The translations under genes and the position numbers were made by a program. A DNA stretch of 64,000 nucleotides from contig WBMZ01008928.1 in the NCBI GenBank assembly GCA_013400975.1, positions 45,712 to 109,711 on the forward strand, read 5' to 3'. Positions 13,397 to 26,558 of the stretch are shown one piece after another. Within the stretch, counting starts at the first letter, position 1; every line of letters begins with the position of its first letter. The notes under the pieces were generated by a model. It was not told the DNA's origin. It saw nothing but the letters and a program-made list of their open reading frames with translations, and ran no database searches. This DNA is from Atrichornis clamosus. Its lineage: Eukaryota; Chordata; Aves; Passeriformes; Menuridae.

Positions 13397-14227
13397 GCTG
13401 GGGAAAGAAAGTAGCGCTTCCCGATTCTGCTACTGTGGATGCCCATCATCTCTGCAATAAGCACCTCCACATGGGCAAGTAAAGACAGAGCAATGAGTGC
13501 CTCTGGCTGAAGCTTGATCAACAGTCACTTATAGATGTGCACAGGAGCTCAGGAACTTTTTCAGCACTCCAGATTTTACGGGAGTATTTTAACTCCAATA
13601 TGTTGAGTTCATCATTTCCTGAAACCTACAGTTTGAATAATGCCTACATCAGAAGGACATATTTACGTTTAGATATAAGTCAAAGTTTCTCCAATTTACT
13701 TTGACAGTTTTAAAAAGGAACACAGCATCACAGAAACAAGTTCTGAATAGGAAATTTCAACATATTTTTCAAATTAGGAGAGAGTCTTTGCAGTAGGAAA
13801 AACAAACAACAGCTACCAAAACGTATGTAGCATACTTTTGTCCATTTTCGCCGTACCACTTCTGGTATTTTCATTAATAGAAGACATATCTTTGGTGTGA
13901 AAACTTGGCAAAGCTAAGAAAGAAGAATGTTACACTAATTCTTGGCCATGTAAGAATGGAAAAGCTACATATGGGAAAAAATGCTGACAAAAACATTTAA
14001 CTTGCTGAAACATGGTACAGAAAAGTAAGGAGGATGGGAGAACCAATATTTTCTTAAATATAGAGCCCATTCACAATGAGAACCCTTGATTCAGTTTACT
14101 GCAAAAAAGATCTATCACAAGAAAAATCAGATAAGAAGAATACAAGTCATAACCCGCATCTTTCAGTGCTCAGAACTGAAGGTTGCACAAGACAGACGGG
14201 CAAAAGAGAGAACACGCTCATGCTTTC

Positions 14228-14244
14228 AAAAAAAAAAAAAAAAA
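14228..14244. repeat. Poly-A run
   Basis: Seventeen A bases in a row sit in intron 9, with no upstream processed-gene or SINE sequence that I can recognise. Confidence 0.9.
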
Positions 14245-15549
14245 GAAAATTCCTGCTATTTTGGCCATTGCTGAAGCTTTCTCAGCAGTAAAATGTTTTT
14301 AAGAAAAGCGTTAAAACCCCATTATACAGCTCAGAGGAATGGAAACGAGATAGCATATCTGAATTCACTGCATATTTCATTATGAAACTCTGGAAAGGAC
14401 TGACATAGAAGTACTTGGGAAAAAGTAGATGTACAAGGGGAAAAAAGGAAAAGCACTTTCTTTTTTGTCTTCTAGAATAACTTCTCATATCAGCAATAAG
14501 AACTACACTTGGTCTCTAGACACTGATCTAGTTAAACTACCAACCACATTTAACTCCAGATGGTAAGTGATCCTTTGCAACTGACAAGAATGTGTTTAAG
14601 CACTTAATCAGCTGAGTAGAATTTTATCTCAAGAAAATTATTATACTCATAACAAAGCTACACTGTTATACTAATCTACAGATTGCTGCCATTTGTATTT
14701 GTTGCATGTTTGATAGGCAGAATCTAGCTCTTGCATAAAGCTAGGTAATGTTTTTCTTTCATACCAGCAATGCTAAGTGGTGCCTCATAGAATGCACGTA
14801 GGATTATTGTTATTCTAACATAACTTAAAAAACTCAAACCAGCTTAGTATAGGAACAGTTTTTTGATTGAGGTCTCTGGTTTGTGTTTTTTTTAATTGTT
14901 CACATTTATAACTGTGTCTCTTCCTTCAGTTTTCCAGAACCAGTCAGCAGCATTCCAAGGTGAGCATACTCTATGCTGTATTTTTCTACAGTTTAAGTAA
15001 CTATACATTTAAACCTGTTTTTTCAACATTTGTTACATAACCATTCCTATACTTCAAGCTAGGTAACACACTTCTTTGTAGCTTGTTTTTTATATCAAAT
15101 CGTAGATGCATCAATACATGTTAGAAAATGATGCACCCGTATTGATGAGCATTTAATTTCTGAATTCAACTTTTCTGATCAGCAATTATACAACTAAGTA
15201 GTGAACCTCTAGATACTTTCTCAACATAAAGAACACACATCAGGCAGGTTTGTTGTCAAATCAGGAGTTTACAAATTATTTAGCAGAGACCCTGCTCTTG
15301 CATTATTTTGATAAATTAGCGTATAATACTACTGGTATAGACCAGAACTTTATTTCACTTGTAAAAAACTGAATAGCAGAAAGAGGAACTGGATTCCTTC
15401 TCTCTTCCTAATTTTTACACAGGCTTCACGCTTTTCAAATGGGTTTTAAATGCATCTTCCCACAAATTAAAACCAGGGTGTAGCAAATCCACAATTTTAC
15501 AGCCCTACTGCAGTATCTCAGGCTCAGTTCCAGTTCAGGGTAGAATTTC

Positions 15550-16509
15550 TAGAGGCATCTGTTCCAGGACCTGCTCATTTCAGTACCCTATCATATCTGG
15601 AGGAGGAGACAGATAGTATCCTTGTGGAGTTTGTGGACGACACCAAACTGGGAAGAATAGCAGGTGAAGGATGACACAGTGCAGGGGACACAATACATTG
15701 AAAGACAGGACTGGACTCCAGAGGGACCTATCTAGGCTGTAGGACAGCAGGAACCTCACAAAATTCAACAAAGACAAATGCAAAGCCCTTTACTTGGGAA
15801 GGTTTGAACCCATGCACTGGTCCACGCGGGATCACAGATCTGCTTACATAACCTCATTGATTGTAGGCTAAACATGAGCCCGCAGCGTGGCACGGCAGCA
15901 CTGAGCGCCAGCAGCACGCTGGGCTGCAGCAGCAACCAGCAAGTTGAGGGAAGAGATCACTCCCTTCGACCTAGCACTTCTTGCACATCACCTGGAGGGC
16001 ATATTTTGTCTCCTCCTCCAGCTCATCCAGCTTTGGTACAACACACACGTTGGTAAACTTGGTCATGCTCAGTGGAGAGCTACCACCAAGATGGCTGGGA
16101 CTGGAACATATGTCCTTCTGAGGTGACTGTGATTGCTCAGGCTACAGAAGAAAAGGTTTTGTGGGACTTAATAGGTTTCCAGTACCCATGAGGTCATTAC
16201 AGAAAAAGACCACCCAGCCTTGTTACAGACGTGTACAACAGGGCAATCAGAGACAACAATCATAAACTGAAACAGAGAAGGTTCTGTCTAAACATCAAGA
16301 AAAAACTCACTGTGAGGATAATTAAGCACTAAACAAGATTATTCAGAGAGGCTGCGGAATCTTCATCCTTGGAGGATATTCAAGAGCTGACTGGACAGAG
16401 CCCTAAGCAAGCTGGTTCTAATTCAGTGCTGACTGATTGAGCAGGAGGTTGCACCAGACAACCTCCTGAGGCCTCTTCCAGCCTAAGTGAGGCTGTGATT
16501 CTGTGATTC
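15550..16509 (+). mobile_element. CR1 LINE copy with 3' end
   Basis: The copy starts within ORF2 (CATCTGTTCCAGGACCTGCT near 15,556, then TTGTGGACGACACCAAACTG near 15,630). It runs through the ORF2 end and 3'UTR and finishes with GGCTGTGATTCTGTGATT, the typical CR1 terminal repeats, at 16,509. The frame is broken at many places. The plus orientation is antisense to FAM184A. The divergence looks considerable, so this is an older copy. Confidence 0.87.
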
Positions 16510-18131
16510 AGGTCACTACAGCTCTCAGAGACCACCTTTTGTGTATTTCGATCAGAAGGAACTTACTACAAATCCATTTCTCCAAGAGTTAAGTTACCCA
16601 TCTTTTACACTATGGTCTGGAATTCTCTGTCTTCCAGGTCTAATGGATAAAATATAGATTCTTACAGAGGGAAAGCTTAATTCCCTACCACCAACACTAA
16701 CTTTTCAATCTTTATTAAATATCCAAGTCAAACAGTGGTATGGAAAAGCCACAGCTGGATTGAATAAAAATTTTTAAAAATAGTCCTCCAAACACACATG
16801 CTGTTATGCTATTTGCATATAGCTCCTTGGTACAGAAAAAGGAATGAAGAAAAAAAGAAAACCACAACCATTTAGCATATGGAGACCTTTTCCTATGAAA
16901 ATTCTTGAGTAAATTCTCCTTATTACAGTTAGCTTTCAGATTCCAAAATTTCTTACATAGGCAGAAAAAAAGTTCATTTTCAACATACTAATTTTCCATT
17001 CTGAAACTGTAGGTCAGGTTTAACATGGTATTTTTTAAAAGTAGAGAGAAGGAAAGTACTTTAAAAGTATGTTAAAACTACAGGAAGTTTAATACATCCC
17101 TTTCAAGACAAAATGCTATTTATAGGTAGAAGTAAAGAAAGTAAATGAAGCTTGGGTAATGTGAAACTTAAAATCAAATGTGTTCAAGTATTATTATGTT
17201 CATGTAGTAAAAAGTAACAAATCAAGAACTTTGAAAACCTCCAGCTTTTATGAGTCTAAACCACAAGATTACACAAGCTTAAATTCTCCTGTCAGCAAAA
17301 TATATTGTTACATGCTCCTGTAAGAGGCTGTGTAATCAAGTGTGTGTTCAGTTATTAGACTTCTCAAATTAGATAGCAAATTAAAAGCCATCCCACAGTA
17401 ACACCCTGAAATCAGAGTCATTTAATGAGTTCCAGAATCTGTTACTCTTACTTTAAAATGTATTTGCTAATTTTCAGCTATTCCTTTAAATTGGAGTCAA
17501 TAAAACCAGTTCTACATCATTTATGGTTTGGAAAAAGTACAAAGCAAGTCGTTTCTTTGAGTTATCTAATATAACGAAGATTATAAATACGAGTTCCCAT
17601 TAAAAACCTCAGTATTTATACAAAATTATCCCAAAATAATGTTCAAAATCATTAAAGAGAAGAAATAACTGTAATAAATGTGTCACAGAAACTGAGGGAC
17701 ATTTTGATTTTTCAGAGGCTTGTACAGGGTTATTCTTGTACACATAGGGAATTATTATTTTTGTAAACATAAGGGATACCTCTAAGTCCAAACAATTAGC
17801 ATTGGTAGATATTTAACAGCAGAACAGGTGAGCAGACAGAATCAAAACAACCTTGTAGCGAAGAACTGAGACTCTCAACATCCTCCTCCTCTTTCTCCCA
17901 AAACTGTAAGAAGTTTTATTCACTTTTAATATAAACAAGAATATCCATCTAATTGAAGTTATCCCCATATATTATTTAAAATATTTGATAATGATTAGGT
18001 TAAAAAGCACTATGCTAACACATTTAGTTTCAAAGCCAGATGTCACAAGTGATTTAATGTACTTAGTTGGTAATAAACCACCAGCAATTAAATTGTAATT
18101 GCTTTCCTATTCTCAAAGACACCATAGTTAC

Positions 18132-18278
18132 CTGGTCCAAAAGATCTTCAACCTTTTTTTGCCATCCATCCCTTGCTGCGTTTTTTTCACGTTCTTTCAG
18201 CTGCAACAGCTGAGTCATGGCTGCCTTCTTATCCTCTTCATGCTGCAGCCTCAGCTCTTCACGAAGCTTATTACATTC
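18132..18278 (-). CDS. FAM184A: FAM184A exon 9, residues 651-699
   Basis: The exon has 147 nt in phase 0, encoding ECNKLREELRLQHEEDKKAA through GWQKKVEDLLDQ. Acceptor TAGACAG is at 18,285-18,279 and donor GTAACT begins at 18,131. LREELRLQHEEDKK is a strong family block. It is coiled coil. Confidence 0.97.
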
Positions 18279-18476
18279 CTGTCTAAAAACAAAGGTCAAA
18301 TAACTAAAATGCAGCGGGATCTTGTGCGAGAAGTGAAAAATAATTAGGATCTCAATAATAATTGGAAAATCTTAGATAATAACAGAAACCTTTGCTTTAC
18401 ATTTCATTTGATAGTATATTTGCATATAATACATAGTTAATTTCTTACTAAAGAATAAAAGAAAATAGAATAATAC
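18279..18476 (-). other. FAM184A: FAM184A intron 8 (198 bp)
   Basis: The shortest intron here. The donor is GTATTA and the acceptor AGACAG. It is AT-rich with no feature inside. Confidence 0.88.
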
Positions 18477-18602
18477 TTGCCGAAGATTTTCTGTCCACTT
18501 TATTTCCAAGTCACGTGCCATTCTGTCAACTTTGAACTTTTCCTCCTCTCTCATGGCAGCAATCATTGCCTCGTGCTGTTGTCTCTCCTGATCTAGTTCT
18601 CC
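18477..18602 (-). CDS. FAM184A: FAM184A exon 8, residues 609-650
   Basis: The exon has 126 nt in phase 0, encoding GELDQERQQHEAMIAAMREE through LEIKWTENLRQ. Acceptor TTTGCAG is at 18,609-18,603. The donor, GTATTA at 18,476, is weak but the frame requires it. KWTENLRQ is a recognisable family block. It is only 198 bp from exon 9. Confidence 0.96.
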
Positions 18603-20435
18603 CTGCAAATACAAACTTTACAATAGAGACTGATCAGCAGCAAAAACGTATTTCAAATCTTAAATGAGTTTATTTATAATAAAAATATCAATTACAATTG
18701 GCTCATAAATTTGTACTACAACTTCTTTGGTGTGAAATTCCTAGTTATGTAAAATTTATGCCTAATCTGCTGATATTTCTTACTTCTGAAACAGAAGTTT
18801 GTATTCCTATAAAAAGCAATCTTCCAGTAAGTCATGCTGTAAATAATCTTATCAAATACCATTACATTGAATCACAGAATAATTTATATTGCAAAGAACC
18901 TCAAAAGATCATCTAGTCCTGTTCACAGCAGCATTCACTTCAGAATTAGAGCAGGTTGCTCAGATCCTTGTCAAGAATGTTTTGCATGTCATTTTAAATT
19001 TTTTTTTTAAGCATCAGATATTCAGTACTTCAATTTCAAAGCTTGAGCTATCTGTATTTGATGCAAAGTTCATATACCTCCTTTCTGTTTCTTGATGGGA
19101 CAAACCTTCTAGAAACAAAGTTTCAGAATCTGAACACAGAAAACAACACCACCTTTAAAATTCCCATCAAATTCTACTGAAATTTTACCATACTAGAATA
19201 GTACTAGGTACTACCTAGAAATCCTACTTACATGAATGCTATCCAGCAGTGCTTGCTTCATTCATGAGAAGCAAACATGACCATTAAATTTAAATTAATA
19301 CCTTTTAAAATGAGACCTTTTCTGAAGCATTTTTATATATTTTAAAATCTTAAAAGACAAATGTTATTGCCAGTACTGCTATATACGAATATTTAAACGT
19401 TTTAATAGGTGAAGAGAGCAATGCTAGTTCACAAGCACACTTAGAGAAATTATAAAAAATACAGAGGAAGTTGTAAGCTGTAATATCATGCACGTCTAAT
19501 GACCACAGCTGAAAGAAATTTTAAAAATATACCAATATCCTTTTTCAGGCTGCTTTTGTTATGAAAAATACGAAAACAAGTTCAGTGAAATTTTTTAAAA
19601 TAATATTTGCTTCTCTATTTCAAACACTTCTCTGATCTTGCAAGTGTACATTATTTACTAAAGAAAAAAAAGGAAATGTTTACTCAGTATTACAGTCAAT
19701 GAGCTATTGACAGACTGACAGTTCTATTTCCATCTAAGCCAATTAAAATGACAATATATTTGTGCCTAGCCAAATTAAGTGCTTAATGGTATAAAGTGGC
19801 CACATTTTCTAGGTGACAGTCTGCTATCTTTCAAGATATCATAGCATATATCTAAAAATTATTCTCAAGTCTCACTGAAATTCTAAATTTGAGCCTGAAA
19901 TGAAGACTGTGTTCATTACTCAAGGAAAACATGGTATATATGCATTCCAAAAATTCACCAAATATGTTTCAGTGAATGCCAGAGCTAGTGAGCTCTGGAT
20001 CTTGTTTTGCACCATGACATGAACTGTCTGGAATAGCTATGATGCAACACATATTCTTCCATGAAATTCTATTAAACCTCTGAACATATTTTGTATGGAC
20101 ATACTTTGGCAGCTATAATTTATATTTACCAGAGAAAGATGTTAAATAATACTTGTTAAATAATAAAAATGTTCTGAAAATGAAAAAACACCCACCCCAA
20201 AACAAGCAAGCAACCAACCAATAGAATAAAAATAAAAACAACGCAAACTCCAAAACAACTTATCCTAGTTTCCATTTCTTTTCTTCTCTGCTTGAAGTAG
20301 AAATCTCTCTTTAATGAAGCCATATGAGCCTCCTTCTGTCACGTGTACACCATAACACTTCTTGCCATTTGAAAAACAAGACCAAAATCCCTGAGACTGT
20401 GCTTTGCACAATTTATTCTCCAACAGTATGGTTAC
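18603..20435 (-). other. FAM184A: FAM184A intron 7 (about 1.8 kb)
   Basis: Donor GTAACC and acceptor TTTGCAG bound this AT-rich intron. It includes a short CR1 fragment at about 18,866-19,000. An A/C-rich patch lies near 20,185-20,260. Nothing else was recognised. Confidence 0.8.
18866..19000 (-). mobile_element. Degraded CR1 LINE 3' fragment
   Basis: On the plus strand the reverse complement of a CR1 3' end is visible: GAATCACAGAAT near 18,869, then CCTCAAAAGATCATCTAGTC, and a segment like GAGCAGGTTGCTCAGATCCT near 18,949. Beyond about 19,000 the similarity fades. The copy is old and short. Confidence 0.7.
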
Positions 20436-20597
20436 CTCAACACTATACAGTGAATCTGTGGTCTCTCGCAGTCTTGCTCTAGTTAATTCTAGCTCTTTCT
20501 GGAGTATTTCCTGGGCTTCTTGAAGACTGGAGATATGTCCTTCTGCAGTCCCGAGGCCTTGCTCACTTTTTCGTACCAGGTCTTGCAGACGACAGAC
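20436..20597 (-). CDS. FAM184A: FAM184A exon 7, residues 555-608
   Basis: The exon has 162 nt in phase 0, encoding VCRLQDLVRKSEQGLGTAEG through RETTDSLYSVE. Acceptor ATCACAG is at 20,604-20,598 and donor GTAACC begins at 20,435. SEQGLGTAEG and SLQEAQE match the family. The first three residues (VCR) differ from the mammalian residues that I recall at this junction, but the following LQD restores the alignment. Confidence 0.96.
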
Positions 20598-23500
20598 CTG
20601 TGATATAACAAAAAAGAGCTGTAATTTCCATGATTATTACTAATGGCAGCCAAGCTAACCTGGTGTTTTCCAGTGTTTTCCAATACTGACCTAGACAAAT
20701 TTTTAGTTGCACAGCCTGTTCTCCTTTAATATTACTTAATGTTTCTGTATTTAAAAACACATTCCTGTAATATTATAGAAGCAAAGACTCAATTAAGGAT
20801 TTTTACAAGTAAAAAAAAATAAAAATCAAATGTGTGTTTGATGCACTTTGCAAGGAAAGGGGTTACATAAAAGACCTGAAATTGTCTGTAACTTTCCCGT
20901 GAGAAAGTGTGTTTCATGCAAATTAATGAGAACTATTTCAAAATACATAAACTATAATCTAATATATAAATTAACTTGTGCTAGGATATACATTTCTCTA
21001 TTTTCAGATTGCTACTTGTCCAGCCTAATAAGCTCAGTCTAATACCTGTAGAGTATAGTGTGATAATTTCCCTACCTACTATGTAACAATACAGTTTTTT
21101 TCTGCCTGTTTGTGGTTCAGCTCACCATCTGTAAAATGAAACTATATTTGTTTGTTTCAAATAAAAATATTAGGAATTGAACACTGTTCACCAGCTACAG
21201 GAAGAAAAAAGTATAGGCTGGAAAAACAGAAAAATGGAAGGCAGGGAGGAGCAAGGAACAGCAGCTAACTGGAACTCCAGTTTTTGCAGAAGCAGTAGTC
21301 TAAGTCATTGCCTTTGTATGTTGAGAAAATTCAGTCACACTGGGATAAGTGTTCAAAAAAAAGAATAACCTTTGACTTGCAGGCATGAACATGCCCCTCT
21401 TCCCGTTTGTTAAAATAATTATATACAAATACTGTTTGTAATATACCTAGGGGCACCACCTCTCCCTCCCAGAACTCTCTCCCTCTGTAGGCAACCCGTG
21501 AAGTGTTTAAAAAGAGGAACTCCTCCTTTCCTCTCAGGAAGGCATCCAAAATTTATTTGGCATGAGAGATCTCAGAGAAAAACGAATGTAAACTTGAGTG
21601 CTTGTCGCTGTGCTCCTTTGCGTTATATTCAAACAACCAGTAATTCCTTACAAAGCGCTGCTACCTGAAGGAGAATCCCTAGACAAAAAGCTGCCCCCCA
21701 GACTGCATTGGTATCCTGGAAGTGCACTGCTGTCCATGTATCTGGTAGTAGCAAACCACTTGCATCAACATCAGTAGCAGTCCTGGAGATCTAAGGGATA
21801 TGGGAGCATGCAGGAATGCCACTCAGAAGGCTTAAGACATAGTCTGTTGTTCACAAAGCAATGATGCAGGCTGTTTAAAATGATCCTTAATAATATCATC
21901 AGAAATCCTTCGCATGGAGACAGCAAGCCCTTAGATTACTCTGCCAAGTGACACAAACATAGCATCATTCTAAAATGCCTTGGCTGGTCTGCAGTGAAAG
22001 GAAACAAATCTACAGAGTGAACAGCCAGCCTCATCCTGAGAGACACGTGAGAAAGCCACTATCTTCACTTAACCCGAACTCTCAAAAAAACTCTGGCAAC
22101 TATTTAAGATTACACTGCTCTTAAATAGCTTAGTACTAGAAGCAAGACTAATGAGGCTTCAATCTTCCCTCATCCTTTAGCTAAGATAATTGCCACCAAA
22201 AAGTCTGCCAAAAAGAAAAGAGGATGGCATGGGTTCAAAAGCAGCTTTCTCAGCAGGGAAGCTAGAACTCAGCTAGCATCCACAGAAAGTAATAAATACT
22301 GCCTACTGTTAAATGACTTCTGTAACTTAAAGCAAACCGAAAAAAGGAAGCAACGGTAGCAATGTAAGAGCTAAGCTAATGATGTGTCAGACACACCATG
22401 GGGAAGCTTCTTCCAGGTCAGCCAAGGCATTGAGAAACTGTTATCAGTTGTCAATAGAGATCTAAGGGTAAGCTGTGATTGCAAGTGAAGCACTTCTTTC
22501 ATGTGCTCAAGATAAACATAGTAATGAAATAAAACATATCTCCTCTGTATTACATGGAGTGGATTTACAAACCTACCCGAATTTATTGCCTGTATGCTTC
22601 TTCCCACTCTTTCAATATGCAAAATACACTGTATTACATTCATCCTGGCATAGGATTGTATATAAACTCAAATATTGGACAGCAGCTGGCCCTAGTCCCC
22701 TATTATAGTGTATGTTAGTCTTCTATTCCTTAGCTATGCCTCTGTTTAGTTAATTTAGTGCTGATGAATTTTCCAAGCCTGAATTTAAAAGCAGTTGTAT
22801 AAAAAAACCCCTCATTCTTAAAACATTTGAAGTTGTTTCCTTCAAAGAAGGAGCAAGTTTATTGCTCATGAACCCAAGAGAAGTTGATAAAGAATAACTA
22901 AATTTAAGCCTACAGTGTTAGATGACAATAGAATGACAATAGTGCTCTCCTCAGATGTAATCTGGCAATGAGAGTTAACACAACAGAGAAGTTAAAACTA
23001 AAAAGAAATAACTAACCTTCCTGTAATTTTGAAATTAAAAAAATTAAGCCGTATATGATTTTGTTAACATATATAACAAATACATATTTTCATCAACTGG
23101 AATGCTAATGAGCATACTGTTAAAAGAGCAAGAGCAGATCCAGTTCCTTCGACTTGCACCTTCTCTAAGCTCTGAAGCAACTGGCAAAGACACGTGCAAC
23201 CCTCAGGAGGAAGCACAGTCTTCTATTTAACAGGTACTCATGGCTGACGGATCAGCAGAGCTCTGGTAGTATATAATCTATGGCATATCCATCTATCTGG
23301 TAGGTCCTACTCTGAGAGCATGTATTAACATATATCTTCAGAATATATACTCTAATATATAACAATATAATACATCATTATCTATATTAATATAGCAATG
23401 CATTGATATATTATTAATAGAATATATAATATATTAACACATAAAATCTATACTTTTATAAGTTAATTCATACTTTTGGAAGGGCAGTCTTCCCCATTTA

Positions 23501-24359
23501 TTATATTAAAACCAGGCAGTTTTGTTCTTAAGCTGGTTTAGCATTTGTGTAATTTGCAAGTCACCAGAACGAGACACCTGCTCTCTTCCAGAAATTGTAC
23601 AGTATAGAAATCAGTAAAGAAAAATGTTGCTGCAAAATAATACTTAAATTCATGTGTAAGTCTGTCCTAAAGCACACACTGAAATCATATGTAGGGCTTC
23701 CTGAACCATGAAGCTGAATAATTATTTTCTTGAAACAAGGCAAAAGTTCCAGAGAAGAATGGATTGATATTTTTGATATGAGTAGAATGTATTTCTAGTT
23801 TAAAAATATTATATTATGAAAAGGAGGTGATTTCCAACTCAAAGAATTAAAACTGTCTTGAGATATGATACATTTAACGTTGATTGTGTATATCAAAATA
23901 CAGCAAATAATTTGGGTCTTACGATAAAAATTTCATATCATCTTTTGACAAAAATATATGAAGATGATTTGCAGGTCAGGTAGTTGATCAGAATTTACAA
24001 TATGTTAATTGTAACCAAATATGGGTTTAAATACAGTTAATTGTCCCTCTCTTCTGACATATTTTGTGTAGAGGTCTGTGTACCTAATGAGAATATAAAC
24101 GGAGTTAAAAATGAAGAGCTGTTTAGATCAACTGCATAATACCTCCATCTCTTTTGCTTAGTTAATTTTCTAAAGGACTATAAAATCATTGCTCAGAAGC
24201 AGTGAACTAACTTGTCATGTTTGAAGAATATGCCACTTTAAACAGAAGCAAGGCATTGAGCAGACTGAACAGCACAGTCCTAGCCTGTCCTAGAGTCTAA
24301 GAATAAGATCACAACTGGTGAAATGTGGTCGTAGCTGAAACAAGTAAGTTAACCCTTGC
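20598..24359 (-). other. FAM184A: FAM184A intron 6 (about 3.8 kb), GC-AG type
   Basis: The intron begins GCAAGG and ends ATCACAG. It contains a very AT-rich stretch at about 23,325-23,455 made of TATA/ATAT-like words. No transposon or additional exon was recognised. Confidence 0.8.
23325..23455. repeat. AT-rich low-complexity tract
   Basis: The stretch is almost entirely A and T, with many ATATAT, AATATA and TATTAA words in irregular order, so it is self-complementary in many registers. It is not a perfect microsatellite. Confidence 0.8.
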
Positions 24360-24482
24360 CTCCTGATTGGCAGAAGTCAGTTTCGTTGTCAGCTCTTCCT
24401 TCACGTTTTCCAGCTGCTGTCGGAGCTGATTCTTATCATCCTCCAAATGCAGTTTCTCCTTCTCAAACTGCTGCTCCAACTC
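24360..24482 (-). CDS. FAM184A: FAM184A exon 6, residues 514-554 (GC donor)
   Basis: The exon has 123 nt in phase 0, encoding ELEQQFEKEKLHLEDDKNQL through LTTKLTSANQE. The acceptor is CTGAAG at 24,488-24,483. At the 3' end the minus strand reads GAG then GCAAGG, so the donor is GC with an otherwise good consensus. The alternative GT, six bases on (GTTAAC), would add two codons (A, R) and is a poor donor. The mammalian alignment (NQE followed directly by the LQD block) favours GC. Confidence 0.93.
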
Positions 24483-25154
24483 CTTCAGAAATAGGAAGGA
24501 TGGAAGAATTAATAAATACTTGCCATACAGTCATTGCAACGTACAGGTGTAGCACATGAAAATGATTCTAACTGGTACAAATATTCGTGATCTCAACCAA
24601 GAATTGCCCTTTCCTTAAACTGTTAAAACATGAATAGTTATTTCCTCTTACAATAGATGTCTTAATTTTTCAGTTTATTTTATAATCTAACATCCTTGAT
24701 TAATCACAAAATAAAGTCAAACAGGACTTTCTTCTCAATTACTTCTCAATTAATTACCAAAACCTTTAAAACTTTATCTATTTTCACAGTTTTTCAATCT
24801 GAGTGGCAAGAAAAATTTTTCACTTTTTATAAATTTACACTGATAAATCTGCTTGTCCTTCAGCCTTCACCCATCTATTTCCCACATGCAATCCCCATAG
24901 AAAATAGTAAATCTTAAAATCCAGACTGAGCTTTGTGAAGTTTTTCAGGCTGTTACAATAAAGGAAAGAAAAAGCCCCACACCATATATCTATAAAATTT
25001 AAGTAGAAATAAAAGACATCAAAAGTTAGTTTTCAAGTTTAACTATATGGAAAGAATCCAGTAACACCCCTGTTTTCATTCAATCTCTGTGGTATAACGG
25101 CCAAATTCTGAAAATAACTGCTGGATGAATTATATTTCTCTTACGCGAACCTAT

Positions 25155-25183
25155 GTTGTGTGTGTACATATATATATATATTA
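25155..25183. repeat. TG/TA microsatellite
   Basis: TGTGTGTGTACATATATATA is followed by further TA units, a short dinucleotide tract inside intron 5. Confidence 0.85.
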
Positions 25184-26515
25184 GAAACTTTTATCTTTTT
25201 AAAGGAAATTTATCAATTTATGCTTCAGATTTATTAATATTCAGAATATATTTTCAAAAGAACAATTTCTTTCACAAAATACTTTACAGGTTAGATTTTA
25301 GAACTTTATTACATATTTCAGTGGAACATACTATACAATTTATAACACCACAAAGTTTTACTGAAGAAAATTAAGGTTGCCAAGCAAGGTGTTCCAGAGT
25401 CATGTCATACAGGACTTCAAGGTTTTCTATGGAGCTAAAGGCTCCTTTATTAATTCTTTCCTAGGGGCTCAGCTGTAATGCAAGGCTCAGCATCTATTCA
25501 GTGCCTTTGTGCAGTCCTGGACTCGGGTTTCTGAGAAATCAGCAACATCTCAGAAACAGCTATGAAAATCCAACGACCAGAGCTGTGCCCGAAACAAAAA
25601 GTACAACTGAAGGTATGCTAAGACTGTGAGACAGGGAGAGAGAGCTCAAGTATTAAAGAGGAAAAACAGTCACGAGAAGGTATAAAAGTCTAAGGAAAGC
25701 CAACGTTTCCTGCTGCAAGACAGCAATGCAGTGTCACACAGCCAACTCCCAGAAGCAATAGAGGCCAAGCCCTCCTCATCCAAACGCAGAGACTCCTCAA
25801 GTGTTTTGCAGGGGTGGTAAGCACATCAAGAATGTTAAGTAGCTTGTTAGTTCTAGCACTACATTAAGGCATGCCGTAGGCAATAAATAATTTCTGTGTC
25901 CACTGCTTGCACAATCTCCTCATTCATGGTAGAAGTTGGACAGAGTGACAAAACAGAGGGTTACACTGTCACTAACACGTTACTAAACAACTGCCTGTTT
26001 TCATCACTGAGCCCAGATGAGTCAACGCATGGGACAGATGCTCCTTGCTCAGGGAAACTGGACCGATTTGTCTTGTTGGTGCTGAAATCTGCTGTCTGCA
26101 AAATTCCACCAGTGCTATTTAGACCCTATTCTGATAACAGAGTAATTATTTCTCTGATGATACTTGTCAGTACAGCTGTGCAGTACTGCAAAATTATTAG
26201 CAACTCTATTTTCATAATCCTCCTGATGCCGTTTTTACAGCTCATTTTGTGGATGGAAGAATTGAAGCAAAAAGAAATATTTAAGCTATTTTTTGAGTCC
26301 TACTCTAATTCTGTTGAATTCTCTTCTGTTCCCCAGATACATTTCCTAGGCTTCTAGTCCCAATATATCCTCACATCCTCTATCCCAAGGTTTCTGGTAC
26401 CATGCCTCTTCCTCATACAAAATTCAACTCTTCTCGGCCCTTAAGCCTGACTATTTTCTTCCTTGGATTACTCGAACACCACATGTGCTTAGTGAGACAG
26501 GTTTGACAGAGGAGA

Positions 26516-26558
26516 CAGTGAAATCTGATTAGGATTTAAGATCAGTGAAATCTGATTA
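26516..26558. repeat. Direct repeat, 16 bp with period 27
   Basis: CAGTGAAATCTGATTA occurs exactly at 26,516-26,531 and again at 26,543-26,558, with partly similar sequence after each copy. Confidence 0.85.

Larger units (their letters stand above)
2647..18131 (-). other. FAM184A: FAM184A intron 9 (about 15.5 kb)
   Basis: Donor GTAACT and acceptor GGGTTAG bound the intron. It includes an ancient CR1-like fragment (about 4,620-5,120), a CR1 copy (15,550-16,509), AT/TG repeats (7,950-8,020), a 17-base A run (14,228-14,244) and an 11-bp inverted repeat (13,356-13,396). The many short open frames on both strands have no family resemblance. Stretches between these items show no identifiable element. 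Confidence 0.82.

Noticed and set aside
25896..26357. 153-codon open frame on the plus strand in intron 5
   Set aside because: It has no family resemblance, no splice or promoter context and a composition like translated intron DNA; chance is sufficient.
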